Below, in pieces: positions 1 to 11,613 of a DNA stretch of 64,000 nt (within the stretch, counting starts at the first letter, position 1; the number at the start of each line of letters is the position of its first letter). Under the pieces are notes generated by a model that was given only the letters and a program-made list of their open reading frames with translations, had not been told where the DNA came from and made no database searches. Where the stretch lies: NCBI GenBank assembly GCA_000499405.2, contig HG738140.1, positions 4,592,171-4,656,170 on the forward strand. The letters run 5' to 3'. Origin of the DNA: Onchocerca volvulus. Taxonomy: Eukaryota > Nematoda > Chromadorea > Rhabditida > Onchocercidae. A program made the position numbers and the translations under genes.

Positions 1-516
1 ATTGAAGTAAATTGAAGTATTTGATCACGAAAAAAATGGTTGAGCAATGAACCGATTAATTGAAAATTAATTAACTGGAAATGGAATCATTTGGAATTGT
101 ATTGCTGCAATTAATTAAAATGGCTTAGATTGGAATTTTACAAAAGTGAAAGAAAAAAAAATGACCGATGAAAATTAGGAGAAAAATTTTTTTTTCGTCA
201 ACAAAAATTTATAAAACTTATAAAAAATGCAATTTCATCCCGCATTTTTGAAAATTTTTCTTCAAAATTTTCTTTTTCTTAACAGTCATCGATCTATTTT
301 TATCAATTTATAATAGAAAATTAAATTTCATCAATTGTTTCTCTAAATTTTTAAGATATAATATGAAAATTTATGTAAACAAATGATTTTCATTTGAAAT
401 TTTCAAAGGAATTGAGCAATTGTGTTATAGTTTATAATTTTCAAAATTCGTAAAACTTTTCAAAAATTTTTCAAACTTCTTTTTTTTGAAATGATAAAAA
501 TTGAAATTATTTGTAG
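1..516. other. Left edge, probable intron of the SH2 gene
   Basis: AT-rich sequence with T runs and no recognisable coding exon. It leads into the TTTGTAG acceptor at 516, so it is read as the intron upstream of the first visible SH2 exon. Confidence 0.5.
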
Positions 517-1669
517 GACCGAATGGATCTATCCAATTGATGAAACATTGGAAAAACAATTGGAACAAGTGGCATATTTCTGTAAAACAGCTCATCGGTT
601 AGTATAGAAAAGGTTTAAAAAAAAAAAAAAAAATGTAATAATATTTGACCTGAGCAATTAAACGGGGTCAAGAAAGTAATTTGCATAGTTCATGACCTTT
701 GAACTTTACTATCAGCTTTTTTTTTACTGTGTCCAAAATAGCTACTAGCAATAATTAAATCAATAAAAACTGTGATTGAAAATTGATAATCATAGAAATT
801 ATCATTTAATAAGTGAAATGAAATTAAATGATTCACATATGATAATAATTATTATTATTGATTCAATAGTAATCAAGTTAATTTAAAATGAAAAATTTTT
901 TAAATAGTTCGAATGAAATGCATGAATCAATGATTTGTAATTATTATGTATAATTAATAATCACTTTAATTAATAATAATTTATAATTAATGCTTATTAT
1001 TCTCCAAATATCTGGCAAAATTCATTCATACATTTATTTATACTTTTGCATGAAATATTTTCTCTATTATCATCGTTGAATTTTGTTTCAAAAATAAATA
1101 AAATGATTAGAATTTTTGAAATTTCAAAAAATTTGAATTTTTAAAATTACAGGAATCGAATCATAGGTGCATTATTGGCGCAACCTGAAGGAGCATTTGT
1201 TGTTCGTTTTTCGGAATCTAGGCGAAAATGTTTGGCATTAAGTGTTCGAGTACCATTTCGATATAATCCAGCTGGCATATCACATTATTTGATTATTCGA
1301 AATGATAATGGATTCAAATTAAGGGTATCATTTTTTTCATAATTTTCTCCGAGAATTCATAATATTCAGGATTCTGATTTTTTTAGAAAAAATTCAATTA
1401 ACTTATCAAAAAAGCCTTCAAAAATAAAAATGTATTATTTGAATTTTTTTTTTTTTTAATTTCAAATTTTACAGGGTTCCAATAAATACTTCCAATCAAT
1501 ACCTATGCTTGTAACACATCATTCGGTGATGCCCGAACAACTTCCATGTCGTTTAATATTTGTAAATTGGGGTAATATGTGGAAATATAATGAAATGAAT
1601 AATAATTACGACTATCCACCTTGTGAGCAAGTAGAATGTTCAAATGAAATATTCAAGCATAATCGGTGA
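517..1669 (+). CDS. SH2-domain protein, C-terminal exons (5' end outside the window)
   Basis: Three exons, 517-597, 1153-1324 and 1475-1669, join in frame and end in TGA at 1667-1669. The product is the C-terminal SH2 domain of a larger protein. The phosphotyrosine-pocket strand reads GAFVVRFSES, the equivalent of the usual FLVR motif, followed by LALSVRVP, SHYLI and then FQSIPMLVTHHSVMPEQLPCRL. That last stretch resembles the SH2 ends of tensins (SLSALVYQHS...LPC) and of RIN/Sprint proteins (LALSVRLP...SIPLLIAHY...ELPVQL). About 35 residues follow the domain, so the PTB domain that follows SH2 in tensins is absent, as are the VPS9 and RA domains of RIN proteins. SH2 domains bind phosphotyrosine peptides, so a signalling-adaptor role is likely. 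An AATAAA at 1931 may be its poly(A) signal. The subfamily is not certain; the SH2 call itself is strong. Confidence 0.85.
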
Positions 1670-2461
1670 TTAATTTTGTTCAAATCTGTTAAAGCAATTG
1701 TAATAAGAAAAATAATTTATTAATTTGGTATAATTTAATTTGAAGAAATTCATGTTCCAGAATCTTAAGATTCAATGTATATTCATGGTATTTATATTCA
1801 TTGCAAAATGTAAGAAAGTAATATTTATATTTATTTGTTTCGAAAAATTTATGTTATAAATTTTTTGTTGTAAAAAAATTGATGTAATTTATTAAAGAAT
1901 ATGTTAAATTATATAGAGTTTTTTATTCTGAATAAATATTAAATCAATTGGTAATGTTTAATATTTTGATCGTATAAAAAATTGTAAATGGAATGCACTT
2001 TCATTGGCCAACATCTTATACCTTGTAGAAAAAGAAAGAGTAATATTTAGAATGAAATGAACATATCTTTTTGCACAGAAAACAAGCAATATCTATTGAG
2101 ATGATTAAAATTTGATAGCAAACAAGAAATAATGATAAAGCAGGAAAATTATGCATAAATATATAAAAGTAAACAGTTAACAGTAATTATGCGCAGATAT
2201 ATAAAACTATACAATTAATACCAAATATTCCTTATTTCTGCATTTATGGAGAAAATAAATTAATAAGCAAATAAATTTTGGAATAGGAATGTAAATTAGA
2301 GTGGAATCTAATTAATTTCAAAATTATGTTAGCAATTTAGTCAATTTTAAAATGCACCGGATACGTTAATACCGACAATGTCACCATCAGTATAACATAT
2401 TCACTAATATCAATATTCATGCTACAGTCATTTATCGAATAAATAGATAAAAAATAAAATA
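1670..2461. other. Convergent intergenic region between the SH2 gene and SARA
   Basis: The two genes end tail to tail here. The SH2 gene has a candidate poly(A) signal AATAAA at 1931-1936. No further open reading frame or repeat was seen. Confidence 0.6.
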
Positions 2462-5400
2462 TTATGGATTTGGTCGAACTGAAATCAAACCCATGTGAAG
2501 TTCAGCATGAAAGCCGATTGTTATGTATGAGCAAATGGTGAATAAGCCTGGTACTATCTGCAAATAAATTCACATAAATTCATAACTGACACAATAAAAA
2601 GAAATAAACATTAATCTATTGTTTAGAAAATGTATGTGAACTTTAGAAGTATCCATAAAGATACTGCAATCATCTCATTATTAGTTATATATTAGAAAAG
2701 ATATTATAATAATGAAAATATCAATTTGCTAATAACAATTATCAATACAAACCTGATAATCTAGAAAATCCGACCATGCAGCAAATTCTTTTTCCAGACC
2801 AGGCCAAGGCTGTGTCCTATATTCAGCATCCTCTGTAGTGATACGAATACGAAAGAAGATATGCCTAAAAGGAGATATTTGAAATGTATTCAGCATATCT
2901 TCTCATATAATTTAAGCTATTAATCATATCATCAAACCGTCCCGATTAATCAATGGACCGTATCTCCCAGTAATAAGGTACTGAAACACAATCAACCATT
3001 GGCTTCCTAAAAGAAACTACATCTTCGATTTCACCAACTAATAAAAATCAATATCTTTCATTTCACTTGAAATTCTCAGAATTTATTTCATTATTTTGGA
3101 CTATTTTTGATTGATGCTAGATTTAATTAACATTATTATTGGCCTTATCATGGCGAAATTTTCAAATCTAATTTTCGAAAAATAGACAATAATATTTTAT
3201 GTCTTATTAAAGTTTGTTTGATCTTTGCATTTTTTTAATTTTTTTTTCATTCTTTGCATCTTTGATTAGTCTTTGTATGAATTGGAGTAGAATTATAAGA
3301 AAAATAAAACAAACCTCAAATCATGTTCTATGAGGGTGGTGATAAAAGGTGCCAGTGTTGTAGCGATTTGCGCAGCAACTTGCTCACTGACAGTTAAAAC
3401 TTTTGATTGAACACGTTGGACGAATCGACCTTTTGCAACATTATATACACTGATTAGTCTAAGAGACCAATGCACTTGATTTGGTATTGGATATGATGAT
3501 CCCAGAATTTTTGATTTTTTCAACCCATACTGATAACAACCCTATAAGGACCCAGCGAAATAAGTCAAATAAGTAAAAATGAAATAAGTCTAAAAATCCT
3601 CGCAAAATACGTTCCTAGACGAAATATTATCAAGTCATAAAACGAATTTCGCAATGATATGATTACATACTGCATTCTAATAGAAGTGCTAATCGACAAA
3701 ACGCACTCATTAAATAGTGTTTAGATAATAAGATATTAAGATATTAATATTAAAAAAATAAAATCACACTAATGAGCTATATAAATAAGAATTACAAACA
3801 ATTAAAGAACGATTATCGATTGGAGATACTAATCCACCAATAGACTGCTGCGTATAAGAATCATCATTCCACTTAATTGAAAATTTCATTGCGGATGAAA
3901 TCTGTTCAAAATCTTGCCCAACCGAAAGTGCTTCAAGAAGTGATTCCATTATATCTGATCGAAAACGAATTGCCATACCGTCCTCCAAAAAATTTGCTTT
4001 AAAAAGAAACTAATTCAAGAAGCAAAATAAGATCTCGTGTAAGAGGAATTTCAAGTAAATGATAAAAGTGCAAGATTATTTGCTACGCGATGGTTAGTAG
4101 CTGCAAAATTGTTCTTTAACACGATACATCGATTCTGCGGAATTTAGAAATAGTATTAGGTAGACAGGTTTCGTTTTCCAAACTGCAAGTCGCGTTGTTG
4201 AAGATAACAGATGAAGAAGAGTTTGAATGACGTAACCAAATAAGTTACGGATGTCTTGCTTCAATCTCAGTTTAAATCACTGTGAAAAAATTAAGAATAA
4301 ACAGTAGTCCACCATCATTCTTGCCATCATTCACATCTTCCAAAAAGAAACTAATTAACGAAAATATATCAAATAAACTTACTTCCAAAACATTCACGGC
4401 AAATGATTCTCCACCATCTTTCAAAGCTCCATCAATAACAATAAAAGAAGCACCAGTTACTACAATATATGTTATTATTTTGAAAACTGAGAAAAGAAAA
4501 TGAAGCAATTACCTAATACCTTTTCGATCTCCAATGCCATTTGTGAAAATTTGCGAATTGAAACAGCCGGCATCATCCTGTTTGCAGACAAGATAGCTAT
4601 CAGCATCAGGACTAAAATCAAGACCCCAAGCGATCATATTTCTATTTGCTTTGATCAGTTTGATGATCTGAAAATTACTTAATAAGTGACTAGCCTTATA
4701 AAAATTTCCAATGCGAAGTATTGGAAATTTTTTGCGAAATATTTTCGTACATTTAACAAATCTGTTGTTTTTATAAATCAAAGACTCTATCAAATCGGCA
4801 TCTTCATCAATATAAAAATTAACCAGCCAGAAATTCCATAAACTACTGAATGCTATGTTAATATCTCCATGAATATCAAATATTTTTAGATTAATATTCT
4901 AGTATGTACAAAATATCGCCATATTAATACCATTGTGGACAAAAAACTTCTGTCAAACGATGTCGTTTTATATCAAAAACGTCATTCACACTCATATCTA
5001 TTGCCCATCATATCATCAGCAAAAGATAAAAAAGCCAACGACATAATATAGTTGCTTGAATAACTTGAACATAAAGATTTTTTATGGTACAAAAACAGAA
5101 ATTCTGCTTTATATACAAAGAAAAATATTGGATAAGAAATCATTTAAAAATATATAAAAAGAGCAGAATGATAACTAAACTAAACCTCTTCCAATGCCCA
5201 AGTTGGGATAATTAGGATAGATTCGGTGTTATCGCGTACCATTAATGTACTACCTAATATAATAGGCATCTGGAAACGCCAATTTCGAAAATCATTGAAT
5301 ATTTTCAAGACGCTTGTATCAAATATTGAATTATATACCGGTTCTCGATTAAAATCACTTATAATTGATGTAGGATAAACTGAAACAATGATAATAATAC

Positions 5401-8400
5401 ATACTATGTCAGTAAACTTTTGTTTTCAACAGAAACTTGGACGAAAGACTTCGAATAAAATCTAGTCTCACCAATTTAGGCATTGTGTGGATAGTGAAAA
5501 GTAAATAAAAGAATCATGAAAAATATTCTACAAAGTTTTAAGGAAGTTGAAAAAAAAAAAAAACTGGAAGCAAGGCAATCCGAAACATCGATGGCCTAAT
5601 CAATTGGAATGAAATAGTCAAGAAATTTATGCTATATCGAAATACTATCAAGAGTAGACAAATAAAATCCGTGACTTCTAAGGCACTGCTAATGGCGTAC
5701 CTGAAGCTTGAAGACCAAGTCTAAAAAGAAGGCGCTGTGGTATTACATTTGCCCAAATCGACTCGGATTGATAAATGAATGTTCCAACCAAAAATGATGA
5801 AGAAGGCACCAAGAGATTTTCAAATGTCTAAAAACAACTTGCTTTGAATTTTGTAGCCCTTCATAAATTTAAATATTTTTTAAGTGTTAATGTAGAATGA
5901 CAAAATTCTGAAGAATAAGTATCACTTCACCTTTTAATAATTTATGATGTACATTGTTAAGTAATCTCTTTTTTTTTTAAATATATACTTTAAGTGATTA
6001 GTCAAAATGGCCCGGAGTAATACCAGGTTTGCCTAATAACAAAATCAATATTAAAAATCGATGCAACCTGAATAGATGGTCTAAACAGAAGTATGTCGCG
6101 TGCTACCGGTTTGTCAGAATTTGAAAAACGGACTGTACGATTCAATGCTGGAACACGATTATGTGCTAATCGTATTCCCAATTCTTCCTCAGACGATTCA
6201 TTACGAAAAGTCAAAGCATGCTGATAAATTTCGTAAATCTATAAAAATTAAATCATCCAATTACCGAAATGTCATTCAGCACTCTCAATCATTACATTAT
6301 CAGAAAATGATTCATTAATTTCTCCGCCAATTATAATTCTTCATCAAGTATTCAAGTTCTCACTATTCATCACTCTCCTCACTTATGTATCTCACCTCAT
6401 GCTGCACAATTTACATCAATTATCAAAGCATAAAAACCATTACTCTCCATAAATAATCGATCGGCAATTCGGTGAGCTCAGCATCACAATAATATGCAAG
6501 AAAAATTTCATCCAATCCAACAAATGACATTCCATTTGATATAATACACATCACAGTCTTGTCCCCGTCTGCAATTTTTGTCTCATCTAACATACCAAAA
6601 TGTGTGATACGAAGTAAACTGCTTCACTAAATTCTAAGTTCTGCTTTAAGTTTAAGATTTAAATAGACGTGCTAAAATTAATCGGAGAAATCTGAAGGAG
6701 TGAGCAAAAAAAAAGTAAAAGCAACTAATAACAGTACTAAGATGTGCGGAATACCTTCTAATTCATAAGTTATGATTATGATTAAACCACATAATCTAAA
6801 CATAAGAAATTAACATATTAGCAGTTTCAAATACTATTTGATGATAATTTTAAATGTTTAAGTATATTTCATATTTTTAATTAATGAGAAATCTTTTTCC
6901 TGAATTTACAATGAGAGGCAGAGGCATTGAATAAGATGCTACCAGTTAAATGATGGTAGTTATGAAATTTAAATGAATGGGAAAGCCTTAAAAATTAACG
7001 AAAAAGAACTCACATTTACATAACTTGATTTTACACCAAAAATTTCGGAAAATCATCACTTCAACCGGCTCAAAATTTTTCAATGAAGTGATTCGTTCCA
7101 GAATATTATCACATTCCGTTATTGTACCATCACTATTTCGAAGATATAAAAATTTATTTCCGGTTGTTCTGAGTCGACTATCAGTGGCTGATGCTTCATC
7201 GACATCAGAAGAAGGGATATCAACATCAGGAAGAAGACATGCACATTCCTCGGTGACATGAAGCTGCTGTAGACGCCATGATTTATGTTGCCTTTTCGAT
7301 TCATGCTGCATAAATAATATGTAGTAAATAATGATTGAAAAGTGAATGGGATATATTAATATATTCCATAGGCCCCTAATTTTTTAACAGCTTATTTTAA
7401 ATTGAGATAAACATCTCCGAAACTTCAAAGATTGATTTAAAGATACCTTCTTCGGTTTTGAACCAGCAGTTGATGTTTGAGTCTCATTAGAACTATAACC
7501 GGGATGGAGACCATCACGGAATGTAACACTTCGTTTTACTGAAGAACCACGTGCTGCGTCATTCGATGATGAACTCTGATCATCGTTAGTACTAATAGAT
7601 TCTAGTTTTGCTCTTGATTTCAACACTGGCTTTGTAGCTGGACTAATATCTGATGAATGGACATGTTCATTCGTATTTGCTGACTCACTGTAAAGAAATG
7701 ATATATGATTTCTTTATATTACTAAATTCATTTTTCAACTTTTTTTGTCCTATCATATAAAAAAGAAAAAAAAAAGTTCTTCTTTCCTAAAACCTAAAAA
7801 AAAACTTTGGTTTTGTTAGGGGGTCATAATGGCTAGTTTTGCATAGTAAATATACTTGAAAAGCACAAAAAAATGTTTAAAAAAAAAATAATTGAATATT
7901 TTTTATTATGTAAAAAAAATTTTTCTTATTATATAAAAAAAACGTTATCATATTTTTTTATTTTCATTCTGGAAAATTCAGCAACAAATTCTTATTAATT
8001 TAAAGATGTCTAAGAAGATTTCGAAGAAAACTGAGAGTAAACAAGAAAATAACTCAGAATTTTCTCTAATTCTGCTTCAAGATCTAATATTCTGGAATTT
8101 TTACTTCCTTCATTTAGCACATTTATCAAGAAAACCAACTCTGTTCTCATGTTTTTTTCAGATTCCTCAATACGTTTCAATGTTTCGAAACATGGATCAC
8201 AAATTCGATGTTCTTTTTTTGGATTATTGACATACGGCAACGATGCCTAAAATCTATGCTCTGTAAAATGGCAATCATTCCGTGATGAAAATTAATTGCA
8301 CCAAAATAAGAAATTGGTCATGAAATAAGAAAGTAAAGAAGCAAAAAGCTTTGCACTTAATCTGTATCATTTTTTTAGTAGCTGAATATTACTACTCAGA

Positions 8401-11400
8401 TAATCAGCAATCCAAAAAAATTGGTTGAAAAAAATGATATAGATTAAATGCAAAGCTTTTTTCGTACATCAATGATTGCTTCAATACCAGAAAATCGAAT
8501 AATCTTTTTATCCTTTAAATGATAAGAACGACAAAGGACAAAAAATTGCCACTGAAAATTTTATAAGCTAATTCACGGGAATAGTACATCAAATGATGAC
8601 AAATTAATGGTAAATATAACTAACTTTATGAGTGGTACAACGAGCACATAACACACGACCACAACATCTACAGTGATGTCGTCTGACGAAAACTGTAAAT
8701 TTAATGCAGCATATCATACATGATAATGTTTCTTTATCGTCTATCCATATTGGTTTCTTCTGAATAACATAACCCTCATTGTATTCAAATTTAAATTTTA
8801 TTAAAATAAATATTAAAATTCATGTATTTGGGTAGTTTTAATAAATATTACACGTAAAAAATTGCAAAAAAATGCCAAGATTTAAGACTTGGAAAAAAAA
8901 GAAAGATATTTTGCAAAAAAACTAACTTACGTGAAATACTCACAATTTTTCCAGTAATGTTTAGACCTTGATCTCAAAAAAAAAAAAATCAAGATTTTGA
9001 GAAACTTCACATGCCTTCCCAAGTTGACGTTCGCTTTCAGTCAAATATTTCACTCCGGAAACACTTGATATATCATATGTACTCGAAACTACAGAGATAG
9101 CTTGCGTTTCATCAATTGCCGGTACTAATATCTCACTTTCGCTCATTGAATGATCACTGCCATCTTCTACCAATTCTGGTTGCTTTCCTTCTTCATTATC
9201 ATTTCCTTGGCTTTCTACTCCAATTTTATTATCTGATTTTTCGACTACATCGACAACTGAAACTGTAACACAGATTCTAGTAAACTTTCGATTTCCGAAA
9301 ACTTAATTTCAAATATCATGAATTCCAAATCCTCATTATACTGCAATCAGTTCAAGAGATGTCAAGCAAAGCCAATTTCTTTATGACATAAAAACAAATC
9401 AAGTCTTAAGAAAAAACTAACTCTCTTTAATATCTTCTGTTGTGGAAGATAATTGTGTACAATCAGATGAAGATGGATTTTCAACCGATGTCACACTACC
9501 ATTAACATCCGCATCAACATTTTTTTGCACAATACCTAAGCCTGAATCTCCTCCTGTACCCACCGATACTTCATCAACTGAATGCTCATCAGTATTGGTA
9601 CATGAGACTGCATCAAATTCAGATGTAGCATCTATGACGATTTTTTCTATGACTGTGTTTCTTATTCCCTCATTTGTTTCTTTTTCCAAATCAAAAGCTA
9701 ATCGAAAATTTCCATCAGAATCCACCTCATGAGAAAGAGATTTCCTATTTGTTTCCTCCAGAGTAATAACTTTTTTCCTATCTATTTCTTCTTGAGTAAT
9801 TATTTCTCCTTCACTCGATTTCGTAGAAGGAATTATGGATGAAACTTCTGTGTTTGATACCAGATGCTGTTGTTCCCGAAAATCCAAAAAGGTATCATGC
9901 GCGTCACAACTATAATATAAGATTATAATCAATAAAAAAAAAAAAAATCATTTGCAAAAACTGATAGAATCATCCTTAAAATATAGCATATTCGAATCAA
10001 TTATTTTCACCTGCCCAAATATTGTTCCATTTCTGCGTATTGTTCAGCTGTTTTATCCATTTCATCAGTAACCTGCAAATCTTTTTTTCAAAGTTGTTAG
10101 TTTATTTAATTAAAATTAAAATCTTTTGCATCGATTATTCGTTCGTCAAATGCCTTATCGTTGCGAGTAAGGAAAAAAAAGAATGTGACTTTTAAATGCC
10201 TTTAAAAATATCCTGATGATGTTACCATAAATTGTGGGAATATAAAATAAATTTAATATCTCTTGATATTGTTCATCGAATGGCAATCAGCACTGGAACT
10301 GGCAACCAATTCCTTCCATTTAATGGACAAATAGAATTCCAATCATCATAAACAAAAAATTCTGAAAATTAAAGACTTTAAAGTCCTACCTTATCGGTGA
10401 GTTCCTCAGAATCAGTTCCCTTGCATTCATTCAGAATAACATTGAAATATGAACTTGGCCGATCTAATAAGCTATCCTAAACAAATAGAATAAGCTTTCC
10501 TGAAACAAATTGGATAAAATATCTTGAAACACATTGTATAAATTATTCCGGAACAAAATAATCGAGCTCTTTTGAAAATAGATAAGATATCCTAAAATAA
10601 ATCAGATAACTTTTGCATAAACAATAGACACTTACATAATGATATATAATAAATGCGATGCCATTCTCTAAAATTCCACTAATTTCTAAGAATCCAACAA
10701 ATAACCTTAATTACTAACTTATCCAATACTTCCCTAAAAAACATATTTATTTTAGCAAGAAACAAGAATGCTTCTTACTAAAATAGATTGAACAGAACTT
10801 GTCCATTATACACGGAATTTCTTCCCTTAATAACATGCTTATTTCTTATATGTAAGTGTCTGACTTTTTATATCCTTGCTAAAATAATTAAAATGTAAAA
10901 TTTATTCATTGAATTCTAAATTTCTCCTAGAAATAAGTTAGTTTTGTTCAAATTGAACATCCAAAGTACCTCCTAAATTTTATTATTTTGCATAGACTAT
11001 ATATGAAATGAAAAACTTACGCTTTTGCTATCTTCTTTACAGTCATGTGTAATATCAACAATGTTTGCGGAAATTGAATTTTCACTTCTTGAATATTCCG
11101 GAATATCCGTAATATGCTCAGTAATATCATTCGGTTTTACCTCTACACTGCAGTACACATTGTCGTTCTCGCTTAATGATACAGAAGTGATAAGATCAGT
11201 TAAAACGTTTGTCGTTTCGATATCAACAGAATGTACATTTTTGGCTTCTTCTGAAATATTTCGAAAACTTAATGTATTATTTGCATTTCTTATGCTATTT
11301 CAAGCATTTCCTCATGTTTCCGTATTAATCTACAATTTCTCAGAAATTCCTACAATATGGTAAAAAAAAAAAACTTTAACAATAAAAGATATACCGATGT

Positions 11401-11575
11401 GATCGTTATGTAGGAAAGGTGTAGTGTTCCGTTTATCATTAAAATTGTTCGAACCATCCAAAAGAATTATTTTAGGATTGATTACCGGATCATTCTCATC
11501 ATATTTTAGTTTTCCGGTCATTTCAGCGGCTTCAAGCTCATTTAACAAATCATCCATATCAGATACAATGTCCAT
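2462..11575 (-). CDS. SARA: SARA/ZFYVE9-type FYVE protein (Smad anchor for receptor activation)
   Basis: Twenty exons (5'-3': 11395-11575, 11021-11250, 10390-10476, 10011-10072, 9422-9909, 9006-9262, 8625-8759, 8032-8246, 7447-7687, 7014-7305, 6444-6568, 6068-6238, 5701-5827, 5186-5379, 4520-4667, 4383-4459, 3770-3982, 3315-3529, 2753-2864, 2462-2557) give 1221 codons with all phases closing. Residues 1-435 are acidic and Ser/Thr-rich. A FYVE finger (about 438-505) has WIDD, RRHHCRCCG, RIC and four CxxC pairs, so it should bind PI3P on endosomes. KRSVTFRDG (about 603) matches the RRVWFADG core of the Smad-binding region of vertebrate SARA. Residues from about 640 match the SARA/endofin C-terminal domain (RKVTGASF, SPIDNRS, VPGLF). 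Known role of the family: recruiting receptor-regulated Smads to TGF-beta receptors at early endosomes. The exon 6/7 donor, the exon 8/9 junction and the exon 17 ends are the least certain parts. Confidence 0.93.
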
Positions 11576-11606
11576 TTTGATTATTAGTTCATATGATAAA
11601 ATTTGC

Positions 11607-11613
11607 TGAAAAT
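11607..11613 (-). promoter_or_regulatory. Candidate trans-splice acceptor of SARA
   Basis: On the minus strand a TTTTCAG sits 31 bases before the SARA ATG with no donor or coding sequence visible upstream. In nematodes such a site usually receives a spliced leader. This is inferred from sequence only. Confidence 0.45.

Noticed and set aside
4282..4503. Plus-strand frames across 4.3-4.7 kb and 9.4-9.7 kb
   Set aside because: They are shadows of SARA exons on the opposite strand.
8462..8560. Open stretch on the minus strand (WQFFVLCRSYHLK...) between the FYVE exons of SARA
   Set aside because: It has plausible splice borders, but joining 8625 directly to 8246 gives a normal FYVE spacing, so including it would break the finger.
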